This document shows positions 8,234 through 17,029 of a stretch of 64,000 bases of DNA, piece by piece (the first letter of the stretch is position 1; each line of letters begins with the position of its first letter). The notes beneath the pieces are model-generated. The model saw only the letters and a list, made by a program, of their open reading frames with translations, did not search any database and was not told the DNA's origin. A program made the position numbers and the translations under genes. The DNA lies in the NCBI RefSeq assembly GCF_009760915.1, contig NZ_VIDQ01000002.1:1-64000 (forward strand). Direction: 5' to 3'. Origin of the DNA: Azohydromonas aeria (GTDB lineage Bacteria; Pseudomonadota; Gammaproteobacteria; Burkholderiales; Burkholderiaceae_C).

Positions 8234-9667
8234 CTATCTCGGCCCAAGATATGACTGTCGAAGCATGTCGGAGACGTGCGAAGACATGTTCACTCGCAGC
8301 CTCCGGTCTAACTGCTCGATATCTGCCGTGACTTGGGATACAGAAGCGAGTTTTTGATATTTAGCTGATAGATCAGCGTGCAAAAGGCTCAAGAAATGTT
8401 GCAGATCGCCACGCAGGCGGTTCGCATCCTCCTTTTGATTCTTGTCCAACCGGTAATTCCTTTGCAAAGCGCTCAAGCCGACAGAGGCAAAACGGTTCAG
8501 AAACATCATCGCGTAGTCGGTTGCCACGACATGCTTGTAGTTTTGGATCAAAACGGTATTTAGATCTGAGTTAGGCGTCGTACTTCCGATCGCAAGCAGA
8601 CGCCATATCGGTATCGACGTCGCGTTGACAAAATTAATCAAACGACCATCTGCCGGGCCATAAGCGGCTCGGTTGCGGATATGATCGGCAATCTGAGTCA
8701 TCAACTGCTCGACGCGTGTAGTCAGAGGTGTGTGCTCAACATCTTCATAACGAACCGTGTCGCAGCTGCTGTAGTTATTGCACTTCAGCATTTGTATACG
8801 AACTTTTCCACTCCCGGCGTCTTGTTGACCGTTAAGCAGGGTTCCAATATCCTTAATAGTAGGAGCAAAAACGTCGGGTTGCTTTTCTGCTTCTTCAGGA
8901 TAGTATATGTAGGTGCCTATGATGCTCATCGCGATCTCACGAGACGCGTCATCCAGATCAGGTACCTTTTGAAGAGCCACCCAAGTTAAGTTTCCCACAA
9001 AGGGAGCCAAGTCGCTGTCTGGCCCACCTGAATCGCGTGAGGCCTTTAATATTGAAGCTCTATCGTTTTTACAGCGTTGGCGCGCCTTATTGATATCAGG
9101 CTCCAAGCCCGTTGATACCGCAATCTTGGCGCACATGTCAGTTGCGCTCACGCCGCTAGCTTCCATGGCGTTTGAAACTAAGGAACTGGCAGTCTCGCAA
9201 CTATTGATACGTGCGTTATTGATCCACGATTCAAGACTTTTAGCCCACTTCGTTATACCGCCAAGCAATGGCGACACAGCATCTAGAGCCACTTGAAATG
9301 CTATGCCTGGCAAAGCCGACGTTATGTTTTGCAGCATTGCCTTGAATTCTTCCGCCGAAATGGCGGACATGCTGCCGCCGAAGAGGTCAATTCCTCCGCA
9401 TCCCGCTTTTGCCGATGGATAGTTCATGGTAAGGAGCTGATACGTTCGATTCGGCGATCGCACGTAAAGGCTACCGCCAGTGAGAGTGTTATAGGTCTGG
9501 CCTTTGAATGCACCTGGAGCGCTGTAATTGCCTACTGCGCCAAGCGAATTGAACATATCGTTTACTTCGGCATCAAGGTTTCCTGCTCTGAGTTGCAACG
9601 GGGCAAGTGCTAAAGACGCAGCTGCCCCGAGAACCACGACTTTTCGGAAATAGGAGTGGTGCTTCAT
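8234..9667 (-). CDS. traH: Conjugal transfer protein TraH
   Basis: 477 residues from ATG 9667, where GAGGA overlapping the traF stop serves as ribosome site. It begins with a signal peptide (VVVLGAAASLALAPLQLRAG) and then the family-typical DAEVNDMFNSLGAVGNYSAP, GCGGIDLFGGSMSAI and LDAVSPLLGGITKWAKSLES. The C-terminal half is long-helical, as in F TraH. TraH is a periplasmic/outer-membrane-associated part of the F pilus assembly complex with TraF and TraW. Gene order traF-traH-traG matches F, and spacing (10 and 20 bp) implies one transcript. Confidence 0.93.
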   Translation of the reverse strand: MKHHSYFRKVVVLGAAASLALAPLQLRAGNLDAEVNDMFNSLGAVGNYSAPGAFKGQTYNTLTGGSLYVRSPNRTYQLLTMNYPSAKAGCGGIDLFGGSMSAISAEEFKAMLQNITSALPGIAFQVALDAVSPLLGGITKWAKSLESWINNARINSCETASSLVSNAMEASGVSATDMCAKIAVSTGLEPDINKARQRCKNDRASILKASRDSGGPDSDLAPFVGNLTWVALQKVPDLDDASREIAMSIIGTYIYYPEEAEKQPDVFAPTIKDIGTLLNGQQDAGSGKVRIQMLKCNNYSSCDTVRYEDVEHTPLTTRVEQLMTQIADHIRNRAAYGPADGRLINFVNATSIPIWRLLAIGSTTPNSDLNTVLIQNYKHVVATDYAMMFLNRFASVGLSALQRNYRLDKNQKEDANRLRGDLQHFLSLLHADLSAKYQKLASVSQVTADIEQLDRRLRVNMSSHVSDMLRQSYLGPR

Positions 9668-9677
9668 GGCGTCGTCC

Positions 9678-10571
9678 TCACTGCAGCCGGATCCGTCGCG
9701 TCGCCGAGGGCAGGGTTGCTTCTGCACCAGGAGTAGAGACGGTCGAAATTCTTTCTATCAACTGCGACTCCGAAAGTATTCCAAATCCAATCGGCGTGAT
9801 TTTTCCCGATGCAGGCTCGGCCAAATAGAGGGCAGGGACCTGGGTCACTTGCAGCGTCGTGGCGATGCCGTTGTCGCGTCGTGGTTCCGGATAAACAGGC
9901 ACCCCCCCACCATCCAGACTTACAGGCACGACCTTGATACCGGACTTAGCCTCGAAGGCCCGTAAAGTCGGTGAGAAGGCGTGGCAGTAGGGACAATCGC
10001 TCCTAAAAAAGAAAATCATGACATGGCTCTTGGCCAATGCCGCTATAGCTTCTTGGCGCTGCCCGGCCTGAACTTTGTCGAACACATCAATTGCCCGTGC
10101 GTTAATAGGGCGACCTTGCAAAGACATATCCAGCTCAGGCGTGGACCAAGCAACCCGCTGGGTGACTTCAGAGAACCGTCCCGCCATCCGGTAGACCCGA
10201 TTCTCCATTTCCATATACCTGCGGACATTATTGTCGGTGGGATTCAAGACTGCAACTTTTCTATACTGCTCCAGTTCCTTTTGCATTGCCTCGAACCGGC
10301 GCAGGTCTTCTGTGTCAGCGTCTTTTGTTTGACGGGAGACACGTGGAGCAGGTTTCGCTCGTTCCGTAGGTTCATCGACCTCCGGCTCAGGATCGTTGAA
10401 AAAATGCCAACCGCGTCGGATGTCATCCAGGAAGGATTGATTCGACGTAGGGGGGCTGTCCGCGATCGAAAGGGATGCAGGCGATGCTGGGTTTGAGGCA
10501 CGCTGAGCGGCGACTGGTCCAGCGGCCACTGTAAGAGTCGAGACGATAACTGCAATGATTTTGCGATACAT
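9678..10571 (-). CDS. traF: Conjugal transfer protein TraF (thioredoxin-like)
   Basis: 297 residues from ATG 10571 (AAGGTG 6 bases upstream; a GTG three codons earlier is possible). The signal peptide is followed by a TraF N-terminal region and a C-terminal thioredoxin fold with the motif CPYC (193-196) in HVMIFFFRSDCPYCHAFSPT. F TraF lacks the two cysteines, whereas many non-F homologues keep them; here both are present, so it could be redox-active. A cis-proline segment (VTQVPALYLAEP) is also conserved. It works in the periplasm on pilus assembly. It lies between an unknown exported gene (11 bp away) and traH. Confidence 0.92.
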   Translation of the reverse strand: MYRKIIAVIVSTLTVAAGPVAAQRASNPASPASLSIADSPPTSNQSFLDDIRRGWHFFNDPEPEVDEPTERAKPAPRVSRQTKDADTEDLRRFEAMQKELEQYRKVAVLNPTDNNVRRYMEMENRVYRMAGRFSEVTQRVAWSTPELDMSLQGRPINARAIDVFDKVQAGQRQEAIAALAKSHVMIFFFRSDCPYCHAFSPTLRAFEAKSGIKVVPVSLDGGGVPVYPEPRRDNGIATTLQVTQVPALYLAEPASGKITPIGFGILSESQLIERISTVSTPGAEATLPSATRRIRLQ

Positions 10572-10582
10572 GGTCCGCACCT

Positions 10583-10978
10583 TTACTCAGCACTCACCGG
10601 CGCAGAGCCATCCCGGCAATAATTCATCCCGATATCTAGCGTCCTCGGCTGAGGCGACGGAGCACCGGGAAGCTGTATTCCGTCCTGGGATAGCCGCACG
10701 TTGAGCCGGCTGCAGCCTGGCTGCTTGAGACGGCGGAGGGTCGTGACCTGTGCCTTGAGCGGGCCGGACGCCTTGAATCGGGCGGAGATAGCGGAAATCA
10801 TCTCACCGGAGAGTTCGGCCGATGCCTCCCCGGTCGGTGAGTCGATAGCGGCGACCAGCAGCGATCGCAGATTTTCGACGGCCAGTGGGGGGGCGGCGCT
10901 CACAAGGTTGCCCCATGCTCCAGCAACAAGAATCGCGGGTACTGTTAGGACCGCCATAGAATTCATGGAGTTGCGCAT
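10583..10978 (-). CDS. Exported unknown protein between traN and traF
   Basis: 131 residues from ATG 10978 (GGGG and AGG just upstream). The start overlaps the traN 3' end by 16 bases, implying coupling. A signal peptide (MAVLTVPAILVAGAWGNLVS) is followed by a helical segment (ENLRSLLVAAIDSPTGEASA) and a C-terminal part with two cysteines (KQPGCSRLN and MNYCRDGSA). I do not recognise a family. In F this position holds short accessory genes, some with roles in pilus assembly or the disulphide pathway. A periplasmic accessory role is inferred from the signal peptide and position. Confidence 0.7.
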   Translation of the reverse strand: MRNSMNSMAVLTVPAILVAGAWGNLVSAAPPLAVENLRSLLVAAIDSPTGEASAELSGEMISAISARFKASGPLKAQVTTLRRLKQPGCSRLNVRLSQDGIQLPGAPSPQPRTLDIGMNYCRDGSAPVSAE

Positions 10979-13185
10979 TTGCCTGCCCCGTAATAGCAAG
11001 ACGATACCTTTCCGGAGTTCTGCGAACGCAGGGCATTGATGTCCGGCATGGTTGGCGAGATGGAAGCGTAAAACTTGCTGAAATCCATTGCGCCGAAATT
11101 GAGTGCCTGGAGCTGCTCGACCGTGAAGCCGCTGCATTCCGGCCTTCGTGCGGACCCCCAGCCCTTGCCGATTTGAGCTCGCCCTTGCTCATTAATGAGT
11201 CGAGCCAGCAGCGAGTTGAAACAACATTTTCCCGTTGTGCGTTCGATGCAGGAAACGCACTTACCAAGAACTCGAATACACGAGGAGCAGTAAGTCCCGA
11301 TTTCGTGGCAGAGTCCTGCGCCTTCTTGCAATGCCATTCGCCCTTCTTCTTCGTTGCAAGACATCATCGAGAGGACTACGAATACAACTACGGCCAGCGC
11401 CAACGACCAAGGGTCGAATGCGATAACGACACCCTGGCCCGCCGCAGCGGATGACGAATATAAAACGGTAGAGCCGGCGGGAATGGCGGTGCCATTCACA
11501 GCAATGGTGATTCCGTAAGAAGTGAAGCTGCCGCTGAAACCGGCACTTCCCAGCAACGCCTTGAGCCCGTAGTAGACAAATTCTCGGTTTTCAGCTTTCA
11601 TTAGAACGTCGTACACGAGCTTCGTTCCAACGCCGAAGGCGGATTGATTTGTCAATCCTTTTCCGCTGCTGTCCTTCTTGCAGCAGTTGGTGAACAAGCG
11701 ATTACGGCAACTCCCCGCTTCGCCTTGAAATACCTCCATGCGCGCCGGGTCCAGGTAGACACCGCCATGACGGGCGGCTTCCATATATGTCATGGCGCGA
11801 GCGAAATCGGCATCCGCAACGGAGGAGATATTGAAGCAATTTCCTCCAAGACAGAAAACGTCGGAGGGACAGTTGCTTGCCGTGGTAGCCGTTTGTGCTG
11901 GAAGATCGCAGGAGTAGTTATCTTTGTAGACCTCACATATCCCAGTGCTTGCGTTTCTGCTTTGGCATTCGGCCCCAATTTTCTTGCAGCTTTGCGAGGT
12001 CAGGGCGGAACACTGGTCCTGGATGCCGCCACCACCGCAATCCATTGCGCTTTTGTATTCCCAGCAAGAGCGCGTTACCGCTACTCCATCGATCGTTTTG
12101 GTTGATGGCCCGTCAACACAGACGGGGGCGGATACCACCTTGCATCTGCCAGCTGTTTGATTGGTCGGGCAAGAATTTGCCCATGTGTCAATTTCTTCGT
12201 GTGCAGTGCTGGGTTGCTGGTACACCAAGTCCATTCGTTGCAGCTGAGACGGATAGTTTGGGTTGGTCTCCCAGCCTGTATTCGATGCGTTCCGGCGAAA
12301 CGGGTACCGTTCGCCACAGCCAAACGCATTCGGAAATCTGCTGCACTCGCCGTATACCAAGGACGCGACAAATACCGATACCTGGCACGTACCACCAAGG
12401 CAGCCGTTACTGGCGGCATAAACTCCCTTGAAGAACAGCCGGCCGATGACATCGCCGGCATTGCCAACCAGGGCGGGCATCGGTGAGACGTTGCCCGTGC
12501 TGAGGTCGAATTCAGCGACGAACCGTCCGCTCTCCGTTAGGCGGAAGTGCTGCTGGCCGTTGTCGCGATCTGGTAGGCACTGCGCCTCGACACGGTAGGG
12601 GCCTGCAGCAGCCGATGAGAAGAAAGATCCTGGCTCGCAAGTAGATCCGCGTTCCACTGCGACGTTCAGCCGGTTCGAGCAATCCACAGGGCTACCTGCT
12701 TCGTAGCGCAGGCAGCTGCGAACTTCAGTGCGGGCGGGCGTGGTCGTCGTGCCGGTGGTGCAGCCGCTGTAGTAGCTGGCGAGGTTGCCAAGCCCGAGAG
12801 CCGGATTGCGCGCGATCCGGTCGGCACCGGCGACACCGGCATCGCCCAGAGATAGCCCAGGTCGTGGCGCATTGGCCGAGTTCACGGCATTGCGCAGCGC
12901 CTGGCAGTTAACGTCGCCCGGGGTGGTTGCACAGGCGGCAAGCCTGTTTTGAGCTTCTGCGCCCAGCGCGGGGCGGCCAGCCAAAGCGGCCTCTGGCGGA
13001 GTGGAGGTGTAGCCCGGGACCACGGCTGCAGCGTTGGCCGGATTCACGGTTCCCCGGGCACTGGCATTGGCGGCGTTTCCAGCAGCGAGGCCGTCGTTGA
13101 AGGGTGATTGCGCAAAGGCGACGGGCCTGCCCAGCGCGAGAGTGGCTGCGAGCACCCAAACCAAAGCACGTACGCCGCTTCTCAT
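10963..13185 (-). CDS. traN: Conjugal transfer protein TraN (mating-pair stabilisation)
   Basis: 740 residues from ATG 13185, which forms an ATGA overlap with trbC. The signal peptide ends near VAFAQ. The mature protein is extremely cysteine-rich (for example SCLRYEAGSPVDCSNRL, CWEYKSAMDCGGGGIQDQC, SCIRVLGKCVSCIERTTGKC), as in TraN outer-membrane adhesins that recognise the recipient. The C-terminal motif NEQGRAQIGKGWGSARRPEC is conserved in the family. The 5' third is GC-rich, whereas the 3' two thirds are clearly AT-richer, like traF-H-G, so the composition break falls inside this gene. Confidence 0.92.
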   Translation of the reverse strand: MRSGVRALVWVLAATLALGRPVAFAQSPFNDGLAAGNAANASARGTVNPANAAAVVPGYTSTPPEAALAGRPALGAEAQNRLAACATTPGDVNCQALRNAVNSANAPRPGLSLGDAGVAGADRIARNPALGLGNLASYYSGCTTGTTTTPARTEVRSCLRYEAGSPVDCSNRLNVAVERGSTCEPGSFFSSAAAGPYRVEAQCLPDRDNGQQHFRLTESGRFVAEFDLSTGNVSPMPALVGNAGDVIGRLFFKGVYAASNGCLGGTCQVSVFVASLVYGECSRFPNAFGCGERYPFRRNASNTGWETNPNYPSQLQRMDLVYQQPSTAHEEIDTWANSCPTNQTAGRCKVVSAPVCVDGPSTKTIDGVAVTRSCWEYKSAMDCGGGGIQDQCSALTSQSCKKIGAECQSRNASTGICEVYKDNYSCDLPAQTATTASNCPSDVFCLGGNCFNISSVADADFARAMTYMEAARHGGVYLDPARMEVFQGEAGSCRNRLFTNCCKKDSSGKGLTNQSAFGVGTKLVYDVLMKAENREFVYYGLKALLGSAGFSGSFTSYGITIAVNGTAIPAGSTVLYSSSAAAGQGVVIAFDPWSLALAVVVFVVLSMMSCNEEEGRMALQEGAGLCHEIGTYCSSCIRVLGKCVSCIERTTGKCCFNSLLARLINEQGRAQIGKGWGSARRPECSGFTVEQLQALNFGAMDFSKFYASISPTMPDINALRSQNSGKVSSCYYGAGKCATP

Positions 13186-13931
13186 GGCCGGGCTTTCATG
13201 GCGGAGAGCAGCACGCCAGCCTCTTTGCCAAACGATGGCGCGGCCCGCTTGATGTGCTCCAGCGCATAGTCGACGCTGACATCCCCTGACACCGCAGCGA
13301 AGCTGGCGTTGGGATAGCACGTGCCCGCGGCGCATGGTGCCGGCACGGCGCCATCCTTCAGCAGGACGAACGTCGGTACGACGTTCACCCCGAACCGGTC
13401 AAATGCCTGCGGGTCGAGCTGGAAGCCGACTTTTCGTTGGCCGATGAGCTGCCGTGCACGCAGCGCCGTCTGCTGCAAGGAGTTTGAGATCAGGCCCCTT
13501 ACAACCAGGGTGGCATTCGACCTCGCCGCTTGCTCCACGAGCCGTGCCAACGTGGCATCCGGCATCGAAAAGCTGATGAACACCAGCAGCGCCGGACCTC
13601 CGCCTGGCAGGAGCGCGGTCGGTGCATTGCCACCAGCTTCGAAACCTCTGGCCACTGCTGCCAGATCCACCTGTTGGCGAGCCTGTGACGGGGTGGGGCT
13701 TGGAAGGGCTCCAATATTGGGCGCGCCGGCTGGAGGGACCTTCGCCAGGTCCGCCGCGTTGGGCATGCCGTGCTGTCGCACGGCGCGGTCGATGTCCTGC
13801 TGCGTGATGACCGGCTGGCTACGCTTGGCGCGCTCGATGTCGGCGGGGGTCACCTGCGCTGCACTCTGTGCCAACGCAGCGGCGAGGCCGGCGCCCAGTA
13901 GGGCTGTTGAGGCGATTTTGAAGACGCGCAT
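13182..13931 (-). CDS. trbC: Type-F conjugal transfer protein TrbC
   Basis: 249 residues from ATG 13931 (GAGGTG upstream). It has a signal peptide, then a thioredoxin-like domain with LLVFISFSMPDATLARLVEQ, the signature of F TrbC, and later FGVNVVPTFVLLKDG with the cis-proline. No CxxC is present at the usual place; two cysteines occur in APCAAGTCYP. TrbC is a periplasmic protein that works with TraW in pilus assembly. It overlaps traN by four bases and lies next to traU, as in F and SXT. Confidence 0.92.
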   Translation of the reverse strand: MRVFKIASTALLGAGLAAALAQSAAQVTPADIERAKRSQPVITQQDIDRAVRQHGMPNAADLAKVPPAGAPNIGALPSPTPSQARQQVDLAAVARGFEAGGNAPTALLPGGGPALLVFISFSMPDATLARLVEQAARSNATLVVRGLISNSLQQTALRARQLIGQRKVGFQLDPQAFDRFGVNVVPTFVLLKDGAVPAPCAAGTCYPNASFAAVSGDVSVDYALEHIKRAAPSFGKEAGVLLSAMKARP

Positions 13932-13939
13932 GGTGCACC

Positions 13940-15079
13940 TCAAAACCCGACGCAGCAGTTGCGCTTGCGGAACAACATGAAAGAAAAGTCTTCACCGCGG
14001 ACCGGATACTGCTTCCCGGCTCCCCAAAGTACCGTGGTGCGGCCGAACGGCCGGCAGCATCGTCCTTCGCCGGCGACAGCCATTGGGCTGTACAGCGTGC
14101 CATCCGGCTTGCGGCACATGCCTGAGGACGATTGCAGCGCGTCGCCGCCGCTGCACGAAAGCCCGTTGGATGCGGTCGTCGGGATCGGGTAGACGAGCTG
14201 GGTCTTGTACGCGGTCTTGTCCATCACCGGCTCGAAGTAGGGCCCGCACATGCCTTTCTGCCCGTGCCATCCCCAGGCGATGAGTTCTCGGTGCATCTTG
14301 GCCGTCAAGCGGTGAGCCAGCAGCTCGGCATTTCGCAGCCCACCCATGGCATACGGCACGTTGCCGTCGAACGGGTAGATGCCCCCCTGACAGCCACCGC
14401 ACCAGAAAAGTGACTTCAGTCCGAAGCCTACCGTCGCGGAAACGCAATCGGCAGCACAAGCAGCCACCGCAATCGGATTCGCAAACAGCAGCGCATCCGG
14501 GTTCAGGAGCAGCGTGAGCTCGTCGTCATTCCAGAGAGGGTCAACCTCGGTCAGGTACACGAGATCCAGAGAACCCCGCTCCAAGCAAGGAAAGTCCGCA
14601 ACCACTTGGAGCCAGTACAGGACCGGGTTCAGGTAGAAGTGCGCTTGGGCGAACGCCGAACCGGAACCGTCACTTTCGTTGGGTGTAAAGACGGTCCCGT
14701 GAGGCGCATAGACGCCCGGGTCCAAGGTCACGCCGCCGAGCGTCGGCATGCAGAACGGCTTGCGGGTCACTTCGACGAGGCGTGCAGGTTCCCAATAGCC
14801 GATCGAGAGCCCCACCGTTGGGTTCACGCCGCAGCTGCAGACTGGACTGGCCGGGTTGTCGCCGTTGTCCTCCTGGCTGCCGATGTTCATGAGCGTCATC
14901 GAGCCCAGCGTGATCGGCAGGATGCAGGACCAGCAGATGTCAGTGATGGGGTTCGGAAACTTTCCAGGGCACGTGGCGCTGGGCGCCGGCGCAGGCGCCG
15001 ACTGACCATGTGAAGGCAGGCTCCCCAGCCAGAACACGACCAGGAGCAGCGATCTGATGAGCACGCGCATGCTGGTCAC
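13940..15079 (-). CDS. traU: Conjugal transfer protein TraU
   Basis: 379 residues from GTG 15079 (GTGA overlap with traW); ATG 15070 is an alternative just before the signal peptide (VLIRSLLLVVFWLGSLPS). The mature part is rich in cysteines and aromatics: DICWSCILPITLGSMTLMN, CSCGVNPTVGLSIGYWEPAR, VEVTRKPFCMPTLGG, FWCGGCQGGIYPF, GKQYPVRGEDFSFMLFRKRN. These blocks are conserved across TraU proteins. It is periplasmic and needed for DNA transfer and pilus assembly in F. It is full length and tightly packed in the operon. Confidence 0.95.
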   Translation of the reverse strand: MTSMRVLIRSLLLVVFWLGSLPSHGQSAPAPAPSATCPGKFPNPITDICWSCILPITLGSMTLMNIGSQEDNGDNPASPVCSCGVNPTVGLSIGYWEPARLVEVTRKPFCMPTLGGVTLDPGVYAPHGTVFTPNESDGSGSAFAQAHFYLNPVLYWLQVVADFPCLERGSLDLVYLTEVDPLWNDDELTLLLNPDALLFANPIAVAACAADCVSATVGFGLKSLFWCGGCQGGIYPFDGNVPYAMGGLRNAELLAHRLTAKMHRELIAWGWHGQKGMCGPYFEPVMDKTAYKTQLVYPIPTTASNGLSCSGGDALQSSSGMCRKPDGTLYSPMAVAGEGRCCRPFGRTTVLWGAGKQYPVRGEDFSFMLFRKRNCCVGF

Positions 15080-15705
15080 TGCGTCACCGCCACTTCGTCA
15101 ATGCGAAGGCGCATGCCTTCTTGGGAAACGACAGCAGGCACGCCGGTGATGCCCAAACGCCTCGTCAACGTGCCGCGCTGGTCGAAATACAAGGGCACCT
15201 TCCAGGCGCGCATGAGCTCGATGTAGCTGCCGCCGACCAGGATGGGTTTGATCCGCCCGCGGTTCCTCGTGATGAGGTCTCGCGCGATGGCCTGCTGCGC
15301 CTTGTCGCGCCCGTCGAAAAAGAGAAGCTGCTTGGACAGCGGCACCACCTCCAACGGATTCTTGCGGGTGCCAGCCGGAAACAGAACACGCCCGTTCTGG
15401 TCGGTGATGTTGTGGTCCAGAGTGAACGTCGGATCGACATAGAAGGTGCGCGGGAAGCGGACTACCTTGATGCCCTCGACGGCCTGCGGATTCATGACCG
15501 ACGCTGTTGCCCTCTCGCGCGCTTCCTGCTCCAGGCGGCGCAGCTCCCCGGTCTTCTCCTTGTCACGCAGCTTGGCAAGCAGCTGCTCCAGGAAATGCGG
15601 CTCGGAGATCGGGTAGACCGGCCCGATGGTGCCCAGCGTGACTGCAAAGGCGGATGAGCAACCGATGGCCGCGGCCAGGACACAGGCAGTGCGAAGCGTG
15701 GCCAC
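15076..15705 (-). CDS. traW: Conjugal transfer protein TraW
   Basis: 209 residues from GTG 15705, with GGAGG 7 bases upstream deciding the start. A signal peptide precedes GTIGPVYPISEPHFLEQLLA, the hallmark N-terminus of TraW, then FPRTFYVDPTFTLDHNITDQ and LLFFDGRDKAQQAIARDLI. In F, TraW is periplasmic, partners TrbC, and is needed for pilus extension. It overlaps traU by four bases and lies 3 bases after the upstream unknown gene. Confidence 0.95.
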   Translation of the reverse strand: MATLRTACVLAAAIGCSSAFAVTLGTIGPVYPISEPHFLEQLLAKLRDKEKTGELRRLEQEARERATASVMNPQAVEGIKVVRFPRTFYVDPTFTLDHNITDQNGRVLFPAGTRKNPLEVVPLSKQLLFFDGRDKAQQAIARDLITRNRGRIKPILVGGSYIELMRAWKVPLYFDQRGTLTRRLGITGVPAVVSQEGMRLRIDEVAVTQ

Positions 15706-15708
15706 GGT

Positions 15709-16074
15709 TCAGCCTCCAGTGCAGGCCACTGCAGAGCGCAACCGCAGCATGGCCAGCTGATCGCGCGTTGCCGCCGCGCGGATCATCGACATCAAGGTTG
15801 GATCCCCAGTGCCCGCGGCCATCGCACGCCGCAGCTCCAGCGTGCTGAGCTGCCGGCCGCATCGGGCTTGGAACGCCGACAGGTACGCTTCGGCGCCCTC
15901 GCGCGCCGGCGGAGCGACCTGGCTCAGGAGAGCCAGGTACTCGCTCATGGGAACGTCACCGCCGATCGGTGCAGCGCTTTGGGCGCCTGCGCATGCCGCA
16001 AAGGCGCAGAGCAGGCCTGCAGTGGCCGTGCGCGCGAAGGCAGGGCCTCGGCTGCGAACAATGGCACGGAGCAT
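15709..16074 (-). CDS. Exported unknown protein between S26 peptidase gene and traW
   Basis: 121 residues from ATG 16074. AGGAGG lies 10 bases upstream, and an adjacent GTG at 16077 would have 7-base spacing, so either may be used. A signal peptide (cleavage near GAQSA) precedes a small helical domain with a cysteine pair (FQARCGRQL and SAVACTGG) and repeated helices ending DQLAMLRLRSAVA. I do not recognise it. The position inside the pilus assembly genes and the export signal suggest a periplasmic transfer accessory. Confidence 0.7.
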   Translation of the reverse strand: MLRAIVRSRGPAFARTATAGLLCAFAACAGAQSAAPIGGDVPMSEYLALLSQVAPPAREGAEAYLSAFQARCGRQLSTLELRRAMAAGTGDPTLMSMIRAAATRDQLAMLRLRSAVACTGG

Positions 16075-16088
16075 CACGGCGTCACCTC

Positions 16089-16673
16089 CTAGAAAATCGG
16101 CCGCACCTTGGCGATGACGGATCGGGCGTCCACCAACCCGCTGCTGCGGTATCGGCTGTCGAAGCTGTCCGCCGTGGTGCCCATGACGTAGAAATAGCCA
16201 GACGGAATGACGGTGGGCGCTATCGGCTCCAGTGGCCGTCGGTCGAACGCATGGGTCTTGGCCGTGCCCACGAAGGCGCCATTGACAAACACGTCCCGGC
16301 CACGGACCGAAACGCGGTCCCCAGGCATCCCGGCAACCAGCTTGAAGAAGGGTTGGTTGCGCAGACCCGGGTAGTCGGACTTGCCCGCCTCGCCGGTGAA
16401 CGAGTAGACGACCAGGTCGCCACGGCTGATTGAACGCGACCCGTATTCGACGTACGCCACCCGGTAGGGGAGGCTGCCAGTCCAATTGAAAAGCACAGGC
16501 AGCCATGGCGTGCTGTCGACGAAGAGCCGCACAAGCGCCATGGTCCAGACCAGCGCGACAAGCCCGCACACCACGCGATGCCTGCGGAACTCATACGCCA
16601 ACAGGACAAAGCCGCGGCGCCACCAGGCGACGAAGCCGACGGGACTGCGAAGCGCCGGGGCGCGTGCTCTCAC
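16089..16673 (-). CDS. S26-family signal peptidase of the transfer system (TraF/TrhF-like)
   Basis: 194 residues with a membrane segment at about 34-51. The S26 features are GSLPYRVAY with the expected nucleophile Ser67, FFKLVAGMPGDRVSV with the general-base Lys111, and GYFYVMGTTADSFDSRYRS as the C-terminal box. This matches conjugative peptidases related to RP4 TraF and TrhF, which process pilin or other exported transfer proteins. It overlaps trbI by four bases. Cleavage of the TraA prepilin is the likely role but is inference. Confidence 0.9.
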   Translation of the reverse strand: MRARAPALRSPVGFVAWWRRGFVLLAYEFRRHRVVCGLVALVWTMALVRLFVDSTPWLPVLFNWTGSLPYRVAYVEYGSRSISRGDLVVYSFTGEAGKSDYPGLRNQPFFKLVAGMPGDRVSVRGRDVFVNGAFVGTAKTHAFDRRPLEPIAPTVIPSGYFYVMGTTADSFDSRYRSSGLVDARSVIAKVRPIF

Positions 16674-17029
16674 TTTGCCGACTCCAGCTTTCGCACCAGC
16701 ATCGGCGTGAGGTCAATCATGTTGGGAGCCAGGCCAGCCACCGCACTCTTGACGACAACCAGGCACCCGCAGGCCTGCGGCAACTCGTCAAGCGCCTCTG
16801 GCAGCTGGCGCGAGAACCGAGTGGCTTGCTGCATGGCCTGATCACGTTCCTGGTCCGTGGTGCTGCGGCTGAGCATCTGCGCGAACTGCGACTCCTTGCT
16901 CCGGTAGACGGCGCCCACGTCCACAACACCGATGAGCCGGGACGGCCTGACCACGAAACGGTCGTAGGCCAGCAGGCCCAGGGACATCACAGCCACCGAA
17001 ATGGCCACGTGGATGACAGGCGCCCTCAT
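16670..17029 (-). CDS. trbI: Type-F conjugal transfer protein TrbI
   Basis: 119 residues. One membrane anchor lies at about 8-24, followed by LIGVVDVGAVYRSKESQFAQ and a helical region, the pattern of F-type TrbI. In F it affects pilus retraction. It overlaps traC (ATGA at 17026-17029) and the S26 peptidase gene by four bases each. Traces of codon bias match the GC-rich part of the operon. Note that this is unrelated to P-type TrbI, despite the name. Confidence 0.88.
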   Translation of the reverse strand: MRAPVIHVAISVAVMSLGLLAYDRFVVRPSRLIGVVDVGAVYRSKESQFAQMLSRSTTDQERDQAMQQATRFSRQLPEALDELPQACGCLVVVKSAVAGLAPNMIDLTPMLVRKLESAK

